From NCBI RefSeq assembly GCF_024022995.1, contig NZ_CP099582.1:1477054-1541053 (forward strand): a DNA stretch of 64,000 nucleotides, in the 5' to 3' direction. Every line of letters begins with the position of its first letter. Position 1 is the stretch's first letter. Below, piece after piece: positions 50,323 to 59,581 of this stretch. The stretch is from Thermococcus aggregans (GTDB lineage Archaea > Methanobacteriota_B > Thermococci > Thermococcales > Thermococcaceae). The translations under genes and the position numbers were made by a program. Below the pieces are notes generated by a model. It had not been told where the DNA came from and searched no databases. It saw only the letters and a program-made list of their open reading frames with translations.

Positions 50323-51609
50323 ATGATGAAGCTCCACATAGGAATTGACGATACGGATTCCCCAAATGGGATGTGTACCACTTACCTCGGTGCCATGCTG
50401 TACAGAGAAATATCTAGGGTAGCGGAGCCTTTAGACCTACCAAAGCTTATCCGTTTGAATCCAAACGTCCCATACAAGACGAGGGGAAATGGAGCCGTTG
50501 CAATGAGCTTTGAAGTTGAAGAAGACGATGTGCCGAAGATAAAGGAGCTGGTTTTGAAAATGGTTGAATCTCTAGCAGATTTTAATCACGAAAACACAAA
50601 TCCTGGCGTTGTATTTTTGAAGGGAGAAGTGCCGAAAAGGCTGGAAGACTTTACATATAGAGCCATTTGGGAACACGTTACCATTAAAGAAGCCGAGGAA
50701 GTTGCAAGAGAGACGAACGCAGAGATTTATAAATTCAAGCTCGGTAGGGGCATAATCGGAGCTCTTGCCGCAATCGGGCATCCATTGAGGAATTTTACCT
50801 ACGAGCTCCTTGCATATAGGAAAAGAGAATTTTGGGGAACAGAACGGAGGGTTAACAAAGAGAGCGTATTTGAAGCTGATAAGCTGACGTATCCATTCAC
50901 CTACGACAACGTTGACCCCTTCAAGGGGAGCGTCTTAATAACTCCCCATGGAAAAGACCCCGTTTTGGTCGGTATTAGAGGGATAGATAAAAACAAAGTT
51001 TTGTGGGCATTTGAGAACATTATTATTGAAGAGCCGGTCGAGTTTTTCCAGATTTATAAAACAAACCAGAATACAGATGAGCATTTGAGGTTCAGAAAGA
51101 TTGACGAGCTAAAGCCATTGGAGAGTGCAATTGTAAAGGGGAGAGTCAGCAGAAGCTACTGGGAGAAAGGAAGGCATGTGTTTTTTGAGCTGAGCGATGA
51201 CACCGGGACGATTAGGGTTGCGGCCTTTGAACCCACCAAGGGGTTCAGAAGATACGTAAGAATGCTAATCGAAGGTGACGAAATCATTGCAGCCGGAGGA
51301 ATCAAAGAATTCAACGGTGTCTTGACCCTAAACCTAGAAAAATTCTATCCTATAAAGCTTGCCGAGAAAATAACTTACGAAAAGCCAAAATGCCCAAAAT
51401 GCGGGGGAACTATGAAAAGCAAGGGAGATTACTTGAAGTGTAAGAAATGTGGACATAAAATGCCCAAAATCCTTATTCCAAAAAAGCTGCCCCGTGAAAT
51501 TGAGAAAAAAATTTATGAAGTGCCGCCGGATGCAAGAAAGCATTTATCAAGACCGTTAGTCCTCCCATTGGGAGAAGAAAAAATTTTGGAAGCATTTGAA
51601 AAGAGCTAG
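50323..51609 (+). CDS. tiaS: tRNA(Ile2) 2-agmatinylcytidine synthetase TiaS
   Basis: 428 residues starting [21 protein letters not shown], the TiaS signature. The catalytic core continues through about 250, an OB-fold domain follows ([20 protein letters not shown]), and a zinc ribbon ([12 protein letters not shown] to CKKCGHK) closes the protein. It joins agmatine to C34 of tRNA-Ile2 with ATP so that the tRNA reads AUA codons; the gene is essential in archaea. No ribosome binding site is visible, and ACTTTTAACC lies about 27 bases upstream, so the mRNA is probably leaderless. It overlaps the convergent purB by 4 bases. Confidence 0.95.
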   Translation: MMKLHIGIDDTDSPNGMCTTYLGAMLYREISRVAEPLDLPKLIRLNPNVPYKTRGNGAVAMSFEVEEDDVPKIKELVLKMVESLADFNHENTNPGVVFLKGEVPKRLEDFTYRAIWEHVTIKEAEEVARETNAEIYKFKLGRGIIGALAAIGHPLRNFTYELLAYRKREFWGTERRVNKESVFEADKLTYPFTYDNVDPFKGSVLITPHGKDPVLVGIRGIDKNKVLWAFENIIIEEPVEFFQIYKTNQNTDEHLRFRKIDELKPLESAIVKGRVSRSYWEKGRHVFFELSDDTGTIRVAAFEPTKGFRRYVRMLIEGDEIIAAGGIKEFNGVLTLNLEKFYPIKLAEKITYEKPKCPKCGGTMKSKGDYLKCKKCGHKMPKILIPKKLPREIEKKIYEVPPDARKHLSRPLVLPLGEEKILEAFEKS

Positions 51610-52955
51610 GCTTTTTCTCGCTTTTCAACCTCTTCTATGTAGGCTATTATATTGTCCACTATTTGAGGAGCAAGGCCTATATAGTTTTCAGGCTTCAGCG
51701 AGTTAAGGTCGTCCTCACTTAAATACTTCATAGCCTCGCTCTCCTTGACTACCTCCAGCAAATCTCTTCCCTTCTCAAATGCCTTCATGGCAATTTGTCT
51801 CACCAGTTCATGTGCTTCTTGTCTCCCCATGCCCTTCTCTGTAAGCTTAAGCATCAGAGGTTCTGCCATTATCAGATTCTTTGTCAAATACAGGTTTTTC
51901 TTTATGTTTTCTGGGAAGAACTCCAAACCGGAGAGAACTGTTTTCATAGTCTTCAACATTTCGTCCAGAAGTACAAACGTCTCCGGAAGGATAACCCGCT
52001 CAACTGAGGAATTAGTAAGGTCTCTCTCGTGCCACAGCGGGTTGTTGAGCAGAGCCGGAATAACGTTGGAATAAATGACTCTCGCAAGTCCACTGACCTT
52101 TTCACACCTTACTGGATTTCTCTTGTGGGGCATCGTCGATGAGCCAACCTGCTTCTTTCCAAAGGGCTCACTTACTTCCAAGATTTCGGTTCTCTGGAGG
52201 TTCCGTATTTCAAGGGCAATCTTATCCAAAGTTGATGCTATTAAAGCCAAAATCGCCATGAGTTCTGCGTAGATGTCTCTTTGAATTATTTGGTTGCTTA
52301 TTCTGGCGGGCTTAAGCCCAAGGTCTTCCATGACCAGACGTTGAATCTCAAGTCCTTTTTCACCAAAAGATGCCATAGTTCCAACGGCGCCGCTCATCTG
52401 ACCAACAAGGATTCTTTCTTTTGCTTCTTCAATTCTATCAATATGTCTCTGGATTTCATCGAGCCAGATGGCGAACTTCATCCCATAAGTAGTTGGGACG
52501 GCATGTTGGCCATGGGTTCTCCCGATGCACACCGTGTATTTGTGTTCTTTTGCGAGCTTCTTGAGAATTGAACGGAGCTCTCTCAAATCTTTCAAAACAA
52601 TCTCCAGAGATTCCTTAATTAAAAGGGCATTCGCAGTATCGATTATATCATTGGACGTTGCCCCAAGATGAACGTATTTTCCGTGTTCCCCACATACCTC
52701 GCTTAGAGCCTTGACGACTGCCATTATATCGTGGTGGATTTCAGCTTCAATTTCCTTAACTCTTTCAGGCTTTACGTACTTTGTATTGGCCCTCTCGGAA
52801 ATAACGCGGGCACTTTCTTCGGGAATGTTGCCGACTTTTGCATGGGCCCTTGCAAGAGCAACCTCTACATCGAGAAGCTTTTGAAGTTTGTTCTCCTCGT
52901 CCCAAATGCGTTTCATTTCTTCACTACCATACCTGTAATCAATTGGATGAATGGC
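51606..52955 (-). CDS. purB: Adenylosuccinate lyase
   Basis: 449 residues from [20 protein letters not shown]. The fumarase/aspartase superfamily signature [16 protein letters not shown] is present, with [14 protein letters not shown] and [11 protein letters not shown] for the other active-site regions. It catalyses two steps of purine synthesis: SAICAR to AICAR, and adenylosuccinate to AMP. GGTGATATTA precedes this ATG; the in-frame codon at 52970 has no ribosome binding site. Single gene, divergent from alba. Confidence 0.96.
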   Translation of the reverse strand, partial: AIHPIDYRYGSEEMKRIWDEENKLQKLLDVEVALARAHAKVGNIPEESARVISERANTKYVKPERVKEIEAEIHHDIMAVVKALSEVCGEHGKYVHLGATSNDIIDTANALLIKESLEIVLKDLRELRSILKKLAKEHKYTVCIGRTHGQHAVPTTYGMKFAIWLDEIQRHIDRIEEAKERILVGQMSGAVGTMASFGEKGLEIQRLVMEDLGLKPARISNQIIQRDIYAELMAILALIASTLDKIALEIRNLQRTEILEVSEPFGKKQVGSSTMPHKRNPVRCEKVSGLARVIYSNVIPALLNNPLWHERDLTNSSVERVILPETFVLLDEMLKTMKTVLSGLEFFPENIKKNLYLTKNLIMAEPLMLKLTEKGMGRQEAHELVRQIAMKAFEKGRDLLEVVKESEAMKYLSEDDLNSLKPENYIGLAPQIVDNIIAYIEEVEKREKA

Positions 52956-53082
52956 CATTAATATCACCAATTTTTTGTAATAATCAACCTTAAAAAGATT
53001 TTCTAATGTACATAAAGATGTTAAAACCGAAACTCAACTCCTCAGCTTTTTAGAGCATATTTGGAAACTCTGGTATTTAACC

Positions 53083-53096
53083 GAAAAGTATTTAAC
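53083..53096 (+). promoter_or_regulatory. Promoter (BRE/TATA) of alba
   Basis: GAAAAGTATTTAAC reads as an A-rich BRE followed by a TATA box, about 50 bases before the Alba ATG. The element GTATTTAAC is repeated 15 bases upstream at 53073-53081. A start near 53118 would leave a leader of about 27 bases with the GGAGGGTG ribosome binding site, as expected for a highly expressed gene. Confidence 0.6.
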
Positions 53097-53144
53097 TATA
53101 TATCCACAGTTTGCTATTGACAAAACTTTCGGAGGGTGTCAAAA

Positions 53145-53420
53145 ATGGCAGAGGAACATGTTGTCTTCATAGGAAAGAAGCCTGTTATGAACTATGTATT
53201 GGCCGTAATAACCCAGTTCAACGAGGGTGCAAAGGAAGTTAGCATCAGAGCAAGAGGTAGGGCTATCAGCAGGGCTGTTGACGTTGCAGAGATCGTCAGA
53301 AACAGGTTCCTTCCAGAGGTTAGAGTTAAGGAGATAAAGATCGGTACAGAGGAGCTTCCAACAGCTGATGGAAGAACAGCCAACACCTCAACAATTGAGA
53401 TCATCCTCGAGAAGCCATGA
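53145..53420 (+). CDS. alba: DNA/RNA-binding chromatin protein Alba
   Basis: 91 residues from [18 protein letters not shown]. The nucleic-acid-binding lysines K11 and K12 in IGKKPVMNY, the helix [16 protein letters not shown], and the beta-hairpin [16 protein letters not shown] are all conserved. Alba dimers coat chromosomal DNA and bind structured RNA. A strong GGAGGGTG lies before the ATG, and codon choice is of the highly expressed type. A small hairpin lies downstream, before the next gene. Confidence 0.97.
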   Translation: MAEEHVVFIGKKPVMNYVLAVITQFNEGAKEVSIRARGRAISRAVDVAEIVRNRFLPEVRVKEIKIGTEELPTADGRTANTSTIEIILEKP

Positions 53421-53462
53421 ATTTAGCTTTTCTTTCCTTTTCACAACTTTACTCGAATTTTT

Positions 53463-53482
53463 ACTTCAATTCCTTTTGAAGT
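53463..53482. promoter_or_regulatory. Inverted repeat between alba and the membrane-tethered regulator
   Basis: ACTTCAA and TTGAAGT form perfect 7-base arms around a 6-base spacer, 43 bases after the alba stop and 51 bases before the next start codon. It may end the alba transcript as a hairpin, or be an operator for the downstream HTH protein. T-rich bases precede rather than follow it, which favours the operator reading. Confidence 0.4.
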
Positions 53483-53532
53483 GAAAACAAAGGTTTTAAT
53501 AGTCTCGCAGTCAAGTATTCTTGGTGTGATTA

Positions 53533-54123
53533 GTGGAATTTGAAAGGATTGATGTGAGGGATGAGAGAGCCAAAGAATTGGCCCAGATCCTCGCAAATGA
53601 AACGTCTCTTCTAATACTACAGCTCCTGCAAGAGAAGACACTCTCAATGTCAGAGATAGCAAAGGAGCTTGGAATTCCAATGTCAACTGTCTCTTATCAT
53701 CTGGATAAAATGATACGGGTAGGTCTCGTGGAGGTTGCAGGGAAAAAGTACGGCAAAAGACTGCAGGAGGTAAAGCTCTATAGGGCATCATCAAAGCCAA
53801 TTCTTCTGCTTCCCAGAGGAATGCCAATCAAAAAACATTTTCTGAGAGTTTTTGAGAAGATACAAATAATAAGCCTGGGAATTTCGGGTTTGTTGGCCTC
53901 GGGGGTGTATGCTCTCTCCAATAAACTGCTCACGAAAAATATCTTGAGGGAGGAGAACATAACTTACACCATTGAAAAAGCAATCCCTACCTCCAAAGCT
54001 CTTAATGAAACCGTTATGCAACCTTCAACTAAAACTCTCATAGTGCCATACATTTTAGCAATTTTAGTATTTGTGGTGGGGTCTCTCCTAATTTCCCGAC
54101 ACTTGATGAAAAAGAAAATCTAA
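53533..54123 (+). CDS. ArsR-like HTH regulator with C-terminal membrane anchors
   Basis: 196 residues starting at a GTG (GTGGAATTTGAAAGG) preceded by GGTGTGATT. A winged helix spans about 15-85 (MSEIAKELGIPMSTVSYHLD, then KMIRVGLVEV). Two membrane segments follow: about 111-131 and 172-190. The loop between them (about 40 residues) would lie outside the cell if the HTH is inside. The architecture is of a one-component membrane-tethered transcription factor that senses an external or membrane signal. No known ligand motif is seen. Its target may include its own inverted repeat upstream. Confidence 0.78.
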   Translation: MEFERIDVRDERAKELAQILANETSLLILQLLQEKTLSMSEIAKELGIPMSTVSYHLDKMIRVGLVEVAGKKYGKRLQEVKLYRASSKPILLLPRGMPIKKHFLRVFEKIQIISLGISGLLASGVYALSNKLLTKNILREENITYTIEKAIPTSKALNETVMQPSTKTLIVPYILAILVFVVGSLLISRHLMKKKI

Positions 54124-54181
54124 TCCCAAAACATTTTTAAGTCCCCTATCGTAGTCCAATATGAATCAGGAGGGAATAGCA

Positions 54182-54715
54182 ATGATGCCAAAAATTACTG
54201 TAGAGCAAATAGTTAAAAGAAAGGCAGTTGTTGTTAGACCAGACGAGACTGTAGAGAAAATTGCGAAAATCCTCGCGAGAAACAAAGTAAGCAGTGCAGT
54301 TGTTATGGACAAAGACGAGATAATAGGTATTGTCACAGATAGGGATATCCTTAATAAGATAGTCGCTAAAGGAAAAGATCCTAAAAAGGTAAAAGTCAGC
54401 GAGATAATGACAAAAAACCCTGTAACAATAGAATATGACTACGACATTCAAGATGCAATCGAGCTAATGATGGAGAAAGGTGTAAGAAGACTCCTTGTAA
54501 CAAAGTTTGGAATGCCGATGGGTTTCGTCACAGCAGCAGATCTGCTTGCAGCGGTAAATGCCTACAATCACGAGGAAGAGGAATCTGAAAAAGAAGAGGG
54601 AGAAGTTTACGGAATATGCGAGGTTTGCGGGCAGTATGCCCAGCTCCACAGAGTCGTCCACGAAGGCTACGAAAGATGGGTATGCGAGAGCTGCAAAGAC
54701 ATGCTTGAGAGTTGA
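54182..54715 (+). CDS. CBS-pair protein with C-terminal zinc ribbon
   Basis: 177 residues from MMPKITVEQIVKRKAVVV. Two CBS motifs occupy about 5-125 (GIVTDRDILNKI; GVRRLLVTKFGMPMGFVTAAD), a typical adenine-nucleotide-sensing Bateman module. After an acidic linker a zinc ribbon follows with four cysteines (CEVCGQYAQ to CESCKDM). GGAGGGAATAGC precedes the ATG; the earlier ATG at 54161 lies before that site. The partner that it regulates is unknown. It is followed by the proteasome gene after about 100 bases. Confidence 0.82.
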   Translation: MMPKITVEQIVKRKAVVVRPDETVEKIAKILARNKVSSAVVMDKDEIIGIVTDRDILNKIVAKGKDPKKVKVSEIMTKNPVTIEYDYDIQDAIELMMEKGVRRLLVTKFGMPMGFVTAADLLAAVNAYNHEEEESEKEEGEVYGICEVCGQYAQLHRVVHEGYERWVCESCKDMLES

Positions 54716-54812
54716 ATACTCCTTCGATTATTTTTAAATCTGCTTTAGCTTAGTTTATATTCCCAAAGGTTTAAAACTCTTCTAAGGAATACAAATCTAG
54801 AGGTGAAAGAAT

Positions 54813-55412
54813 ATGGAAAAGAAAACTGGAACAACCACCGTCGGAATTAAGTTGAAAGATGGAGTAGTGCTGGCCGCAGACACTCAAGCTTCTCTTGATC
54901 ACATGGTGGAAACACTCAACATAAAGAAAATTCTACCTATAACAGATAGGATAGCAATAACAACTGCAGGAAGCGTTGGAGATTTGCAGGCTCTGGCAAG
55001 AATGCTTGAAGCGGAGGCGAGGTATTACCAATTCACATGGGGAAGACCAATGACAGCGAAAGCAATGGCGAACTTACTCAGCAACATACTTAACGAGAGC
55101 AAATGGTTCCCCTACATGGTCCAGATAATAATTGGTGGGTACGTTGAAGAACCAACACTCGCAAGCCTTGACCCACTGGGTGGTTTAATCTTTGATAACT
55201 ACACCGCAACAGGTTCAGGGAGTCCATTTGCAATAGCCATACTCGAGGACGGATACAAGGAAGACATGGCCATTGAAGAGGCCAAAGAATTAGCCATAAG
55301 AGCTGTTAGGACAGCGGGTAAGAGGGACGTGTATACCGGAGAAAGAAAAATACAGGTAGTCACAATAACCAAAGATGGCATGAAGGAAGAATTCGTTGAG
55401 TTTAAGGAGTGA
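54813..55412 (+). CDS. psmB: Proteasome beta subunit
   Basis: 199 residues. A 6-residue propeptide (MEKKTG) precedes the nucleophile Thr7 in [21 protein letters not shown]39 lies in NIKKILPI, and the SGSPFAI and GKRDVYTG segments match the beta family. Self-cleavage at G6/T7 exposes the catalytic threonine of the 20S particle. GAGGTGAAAGA precedes the ATG, and TTTAAAACTC lies about 45 bases upstream. Thermococcales usually carry two beta subunits; this is one, and the second is not in the window. A metallopeptidase-like gene follows after 22 bases. Confidence 0.94.
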   Translation: MEKKTGTTTVGIKLKDGVVLAADTQASLDHMVETLNIKKILPITDRIAITTAGSVGDLQALARMLEAEARYYQFTWGRPMTAKAMANLLSNILNESKWFPYMVQIIIGGYVEEPTLASLDPLGGLIFDNYTATGSGSPFAIAILEDGYKEDMAIEEAKELAIRAVRTAGKRDVYTGERKIQVVTITKDGMKEEFVEFKE

Positions 55413-55434
55413 TTGTATGCTTTCTGGTGATTAA

Positions 55435-56529
55435 ATGAGGAACAAATCTCTTTTTGCCCTTTTTCTAATAAGCGTCTTTTTTATTGCGATCTTTTACCAT
55501 AACTACTCCTATCCGGGTGAAGATGCCCAGCAAGTGCTCCAAATTGCATCCAACATCTCAAAAGAAGTAGAGGGAATAAGGGGGTTGAAATTCAAGGAAA
55601 CTCCAAAGATAATTGTTCTCACCAGAGAAGAAGCTCTCAAAAAATGGGGACCAGGCAGAGAAGATCACCAAGAAATCAAGAAGTGGGAGCTAATATATAA
55701 GATGACTTTTCTTGTCCCCCTCGATTACAACCTTACAAAAACAAAGATAAAAGAAACCGCTTCTTGGATAGCAGTAACTTCGGGAAATAAGGTCTACATA
55801 ATCTCGGAAAATTTCTTTAAAACCGAGGACACAGCCAAGAGAGTTCTGGCTCACGAGTTTACTCATGTACTACAAAAGCAGTATTTCGACCCAGAGTACC
55901 CAAAAACACTCGATGGGAGTTTAGCCGTCAAAGCCCTAGTTGAGGGAGATGCAGATTTAACAGCTGACCTTTATTGCAAGAAGCATGGCATCAAAATAGA
56001 GAAGATAACATCACTAAACCTCAGAGACCCTCCTATGAACTTCGGGTACTTTCCTTATGTTTTTGGGGATAAATTTGTCGAGTATCTTTACCAAAAAGGA
56101 GGGTGGGAGCTTGTTAACGATGCCTACTCCAATCCTCCTCAGACAACCCAGCAGGTAATGCATCCAGAACTTTATTTGGCCAAAGTTCTCCCCCAAGAGG
56201 TAGAGGTAGAATTAGACAGAGAGTACAAGATAATTCACGAAGACAGGCTTGGAGAGTTCTATTTCTATCTCCTTCTCCTAGTAAACGGTATGAATCAAGA
56301 GGAAGCGCTGAAAATCTCCATAGCATGGAAAGGAGATAAACTAGTCTTGGCAGAAAATTCCACGCACTACGTGCTGATTTGGAAGAGCCTGTGGAGCGAT
56401 GGTAAAGCTCTTCAAGAGTTTCAGAATCTTTTCATCAAAAAGTCGGAAGAGTCGAGCAAATTGAAAGCTCGAGTAATTACCAGCGGAAATGAGCTTACGC
56501 TTAAAACAGTGCTTCCAAAAAAACAATAA
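55435..56529 (+). CDS. Membrane-anchored HExxH metallopeptidase-like protein
   Basis: 364 residues. A single N-terminal hydrophobic helix (about 5-22) is a signal anchor, so the rest should be outside the cell. The zinc motif is H140-E-F-T-H144, and E170 in ALVEGDADL, 26 residues later, is the likely third ligand, as in gluzincin-like peptidases. The last 150 residues are alpha/beta with no known family. GGTGATTAA precedes the ATG. The gene starts 22 bases after the proteasome gene and may share its transcript. The substrate is unknown; I infer extracellular proteolysis or peptide processing. Confidence 0.65.
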   Translation: MRNKSLFALFLISVFFIAIFYHNYSYPGEDAQQVLQIASNISKEVEGIRGLKFKETPKIIVLTREEALKKWGPGREDHQEIKKWELIYKMTFLVPLDYNLTKTKIKETASWIAVTSGNKVYIISENFFKTEDTAKRVLAHEFTHVLQKQYFDPEYPKTLDGSLAVKALVEGDADLTADLYCKKHGIKIEKITSLNLRDPPMNFGYFPYVFGDKFVEYLYQKGGWELVNDAYSNPPQTTQQVMHPELYLAKVLPQEVEVELDREYKIIHEDRLGEFYFYLLLLVNGMNQEEALKISIAWKGDKLVLAENSTHYVLIWKSLWSDGKALQEFQNLFIKKSEESSKLKARVITSGNELTLKTVLPKKQ

Positions 56530-56698
56530 GTGTTCTCCTATGTCTAGCTTTGTACTACCATTATCGAAACTTCTTTTTGATCATTAGGAACGGAATGAAG
56601 ATTTTTGGACGAAACATTTCATTACGCAACAAAAATAGTTATAAATGCCAAAAATCAAACATTATCTGCCTAAACCAAAATATTTTGAGGTGGTAGAA

Positions 56699-58045
56699 AT
56701 GGCTGAAAAGAAAAGAAAAAGGGTGGTAATTCTAGGTGCTGCTGGAAGAGATTTCCACAACTTCAACGTGTTCTTCAGGGACAACCCCGAGTATGAAGTA
56801 GTTGCATTTACTGCAACTCAGATTCCAGACATTGAAGGAAGAATATATCCTCCCGAGCTTACTGGTGAACTTTATCCAAACGGAATACCAATATGGAGCG
56901 AAGATGACCTTGAGAAAATAATCAAAGAGCACGACATTGACATAGTTGTTTTCGCTTATTCAGACGTTTCCCATGAACACGTTATGCATCTTGCTTCAAG
57001 GGCACATGCTGCCGGTGCTGACTTCTGGCTCCTCGGACCAAAGAGCACAATGCTAAAGAGCTCCAAACCCGTGGTAGCAGTTACAGCCGTTAGAACTGGT
57101 TGTGGAAAAAGCCAAACCTCAAGAAAAGTTGCTCAGCTTCTCCAGGAGATGGGATACAAAGTAGTTGCAATAAGACACCCAATGCCATATGGAGACCTTA
57201 GAAAGCAGGTTGTCCAGAGATTTGCAACCTTCGAAGACCTCGACAAGCACGAGTGTACTATCGAAGAGAGAGAAGAGTACGAGCCTTACATCGAAAGGGG
57301 CATGGTTGTCTACGCGGGTGTTGACTATGAGAAGATACTAAGAGAGGCTGAAAAAGAAGCCGACATAATTCTATGGGATGGAGGAAACAACGACTTCCCG
57401 TTCTACGAGCCCGACCTCTGGATAGTTGTAACTGACCCACACAGGCCAGGCCACGAGCTCAAGTACCACCCAGGTGAGACCAACTTCCGCGCAGCTGACG
57501 TCATAATCATCAACAAGATCGACACTGCTAACAGAGATGACATCCAGAAGGTCAGGGAGAGCATTGAGAAGATCAATCCAAATGCTACTGTTATTGAAGC
57601 CGCTTCACCAATATTCGTTGACAAGCCAGAACTCATTAAAGGAAAGCGTGTTTTAGTTGTTGAAGATGGTCCAACACTCACCCACGGAGGCATGAGGTAC
57701 GGAGCTGGATACGTTGCCGCAAAGAAGTTCGGAGCTAAGGAGATCATTGACCCAAGACCATACGCCGTAGGCTCAATCGTTGAGACATACAAGAAGTACC
57801 CACACCTTGATGTCATCCTTCCAGCAATGGGTTACGGCAAGAAGCAGATCAAGGAGCTTGAGGAGACAATCAACAGGGCAGATGCCGATGTTGTCATAAT
57901 GGGAACCCCTGTTGACCTCAGAAGGTTCATGAACCTCAACAAGCCGGCCGTTAGGGTCAGGTACGAGCTCGAAGAAATCGGCCAGCCAAAACTCAAGGAC
58001 ATCCTCGAAGAGTGGGCCAAGAACTGCGAGAAGCTCAAGAAGTGA
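56699..58045 (+). CDS. Cyclic 2,3-diphosphoglycerate synthase-like P-loop protein (COG2403)
   Basis: 448 residues from MAEKKRKRVVILGAAGRDFHNFN. The P-loop RTGCGKS is at 132-138, with LWDGGNNDFPF and IIINKIDTANRDD as further nucleotide-binding motifs. It is homologous to cyclic 2,3-diphosphoglycerate synthetase of methanogens, an enzyme that makes a thermoprotective solute; in Thermococcales the activity is uncertain. GAGGTGGTAGAA precedes the ATG. The 3' half has many C-ending codons (AAC, ATC, GAC), which suggests high expression. Single gene. Confidence 0.8.
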   Translation: MAEKKRKRVVILGAAGRDFHNFNVFFRDNPEYEVVAFTATQIPDIEGRIYPPELTGELYPNGIPIWSEDDLEKIIKEHDIDIVVFAYSDVSHEHVMHLASRAHAAGADFWLLGPKSTMLKSSKPVVAVTAVRTGCGKSQTSRKVAQLLQEMGYKVVAIRHPMPYGDLRKQVVQRFATFEDLDKHECTIEEREEYEPYIERGMVVYAGVDYEKILREAEKEADIILWDGGNNDFPFYEPDLWIVVTDPHRPGHELKYHPGETNFRAADVIIINKIDTANRDDIQKVRESIEKINPNATVIEAASPIFVDKPELIKGKRVLVVEDGPTLTHGGMRYGAGYVAAKKFGAKEIIDPRPYAVGSIVETYKKYPHLDVILPAMGYGKKQIKELEETINRADADVVIMGTPVDLRRFMNLNKPAVRVRYELEEIGQPKLKDILEEWAKNCEKLKK

Positions 58046-58174
58046 ACTCCTTTCCTTCTTTTATCTTCTACTTTATCGGGAGGAATTTATTATTGATGTA
58101 TCCTTCCATGCATTCTACTGATCACAAATATAATTGCGATTGACCATGTTTATTATTAAGTCAGGTGCGTGAAA

Positions 58175-59403
58175 ATGCTCAACAAAAACTTCTGGCTATA
58201 TGCAATTGGCAGATGGGTATCTCAAGCAGGATGGGTGATTCAAGATATAGCAGTCCCCCTCTACGTACTTGATAAAACCGGTAGCGGAGCTATAATGAGC
58301 CTTTTCATACTGGTTGAACTGATTCCAAGACTTCTAGTAAACCCAATAGCCGGTGTAATTGGTGACCGCTATAATCGAAAAAAGCTAATGGTATGGCTCG
58401 ATATAGCGAGAGGAGTGCTTCTTTTTGGAGTTATCGCCTTTAACCTCCTAGATATCCAAAGCTTGCTTGCAGTCCAAGTTGTGATGAGCATTATGGGGGC
58501 ATTTTTCTCGGCAGGAGTGTCAGGATGTTTCCCGACCTTGTAAAGAAAGAGGATCTTGCCCAAGCAAACTCCATACTCCAAAGTGGAGCTCAAGTAATAA
58601 GGATCGTTGGTCCCATATTGGGAGGAGTAGTTTATGCCTTTTGGTGGACTTAGGTTAGCGATACTCATAAATGCAGTGAGCTTCTTCGGCTCTGGACTCT
58701 TTGAAATGCTCATAGAATATCACTGGGAAACCAGAAAGATTTCCAGCATTCATGAAGTATGGGGGGATATGCTTGAAGGTTTTAGATTTATAAAGGATTC
58801 AAAGAGTTTACTCGTCCTTGTTAGCCTCGCAATAGTCCTAAACACTCTTCTAAACCCGATTTTTGCGGTTATTCTCCCATATATATCACGAGTAGTTTTG
58901 GGTTATCCTCTGTACAATTTGAAAGCATTCAAACCGCTACAACAGTTGGAGCATTAGCAGGAAACCTTATTATAGCAGGAAAACTCAAAGATTCTTCCGA
59001 AAACTTGCTGTTCAAAGCTCTTTTCGCAGAGATTATCTGTTTATTCCCGCTATCAGTTGTCACGTATCCATATTTCCAAAAAGCCGCATATTTCATGCTC
59101 TTGGGAATCTTCACAGCTCTCGGCTTTTTCAACACATTGATAAATGTTCCTCTAATAACAAAGCTCCAAAAAGCCGTTCCTAATGAAGTTCGTGCCAGGT
59201 TTTTCTCGGCATTCGAGACGGCACTCATGGCAGCAACCCCACTTGGAATGGCAGTTGCGGGGCCGCTTTTGGACATCCTTGAGGCTTCAACCCTTGTGGC
59301 TACTTTAGTTGCCCTCAGTCTCCTTGCATCGATATACTGCTACATCAACTTTAAAGAAACTATCATGAATATTGGTGCCGAAGTAAGGGAAATGATGGGA
59401 TAA
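58175..59403 (+). pseudogene. MFS transporter (MFS_3/EntS-like), broken by three frameshifts
   Basis: The ATG at 58175 (after AGGTGCGTG) opens a 12-helix exporter. The frame shifts near 58525 (the protein would continue MFPDLVKKEDLAQANS), shifts back near 58645 in a run of T (YAFGGLRLAILINAV), and shifts again near 58910 (VQFESIQTATTVGALAG). The last segment then runs to a stop at 59401-59403. No nonsense codon interrupts any segment, and all parts of the transporter, about 410 residues, are present. The changes are single-base gains or losses, so this is a very recent pseudogene, a phase-variable gene, or a sequencing fault. Confidence 0.85.
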
Positions 59404-59449
59404 AATACCAAAGGAAGGGTATCCACATAACTCTAGACAGAGGCTTGAT

Positions 59450-59581
59450 ATGGAGGAGATACTGCCAGTTTTCTATGAGCTCTACGGTTTGAGGAAGGTG
59501 CTGGATAAAGAAGATGTTAGCGAAAAACTAAAGGACATCCAAGCCCAGCTGCGAAAAGTAATCCCACTAGATGCCTCCTGA
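59450..59581 (+). CDS. Small open frame (43 residues), possible gene fragment
   Basis: MEEILPVFYELYGLRKVL and then DKEDVSEKLKDIQAQLRK look like a genuine helical protein. The frame is also open for 18 codons upstream, back to a stop overlapping the MFS end, and AGAGG precedes the ATG. It overlaps the convergent membrane protein gene by 15 bases. No family is recognised. It could be a small regulator or the tail of a lost gene. Confidence 0.35.
   Translation: MEEILPVFYELYGLRKVLDKEDVSEKLKDIQAQLRKVIPLDAS

Noticed and set aside
58080-58130. A C/D-like TTGATGT ... CTGA upstream of the MFS gene
   Set aside because: The C-like box has two mismatches and the spacer is 18 bases, outside the archaeal guide range.
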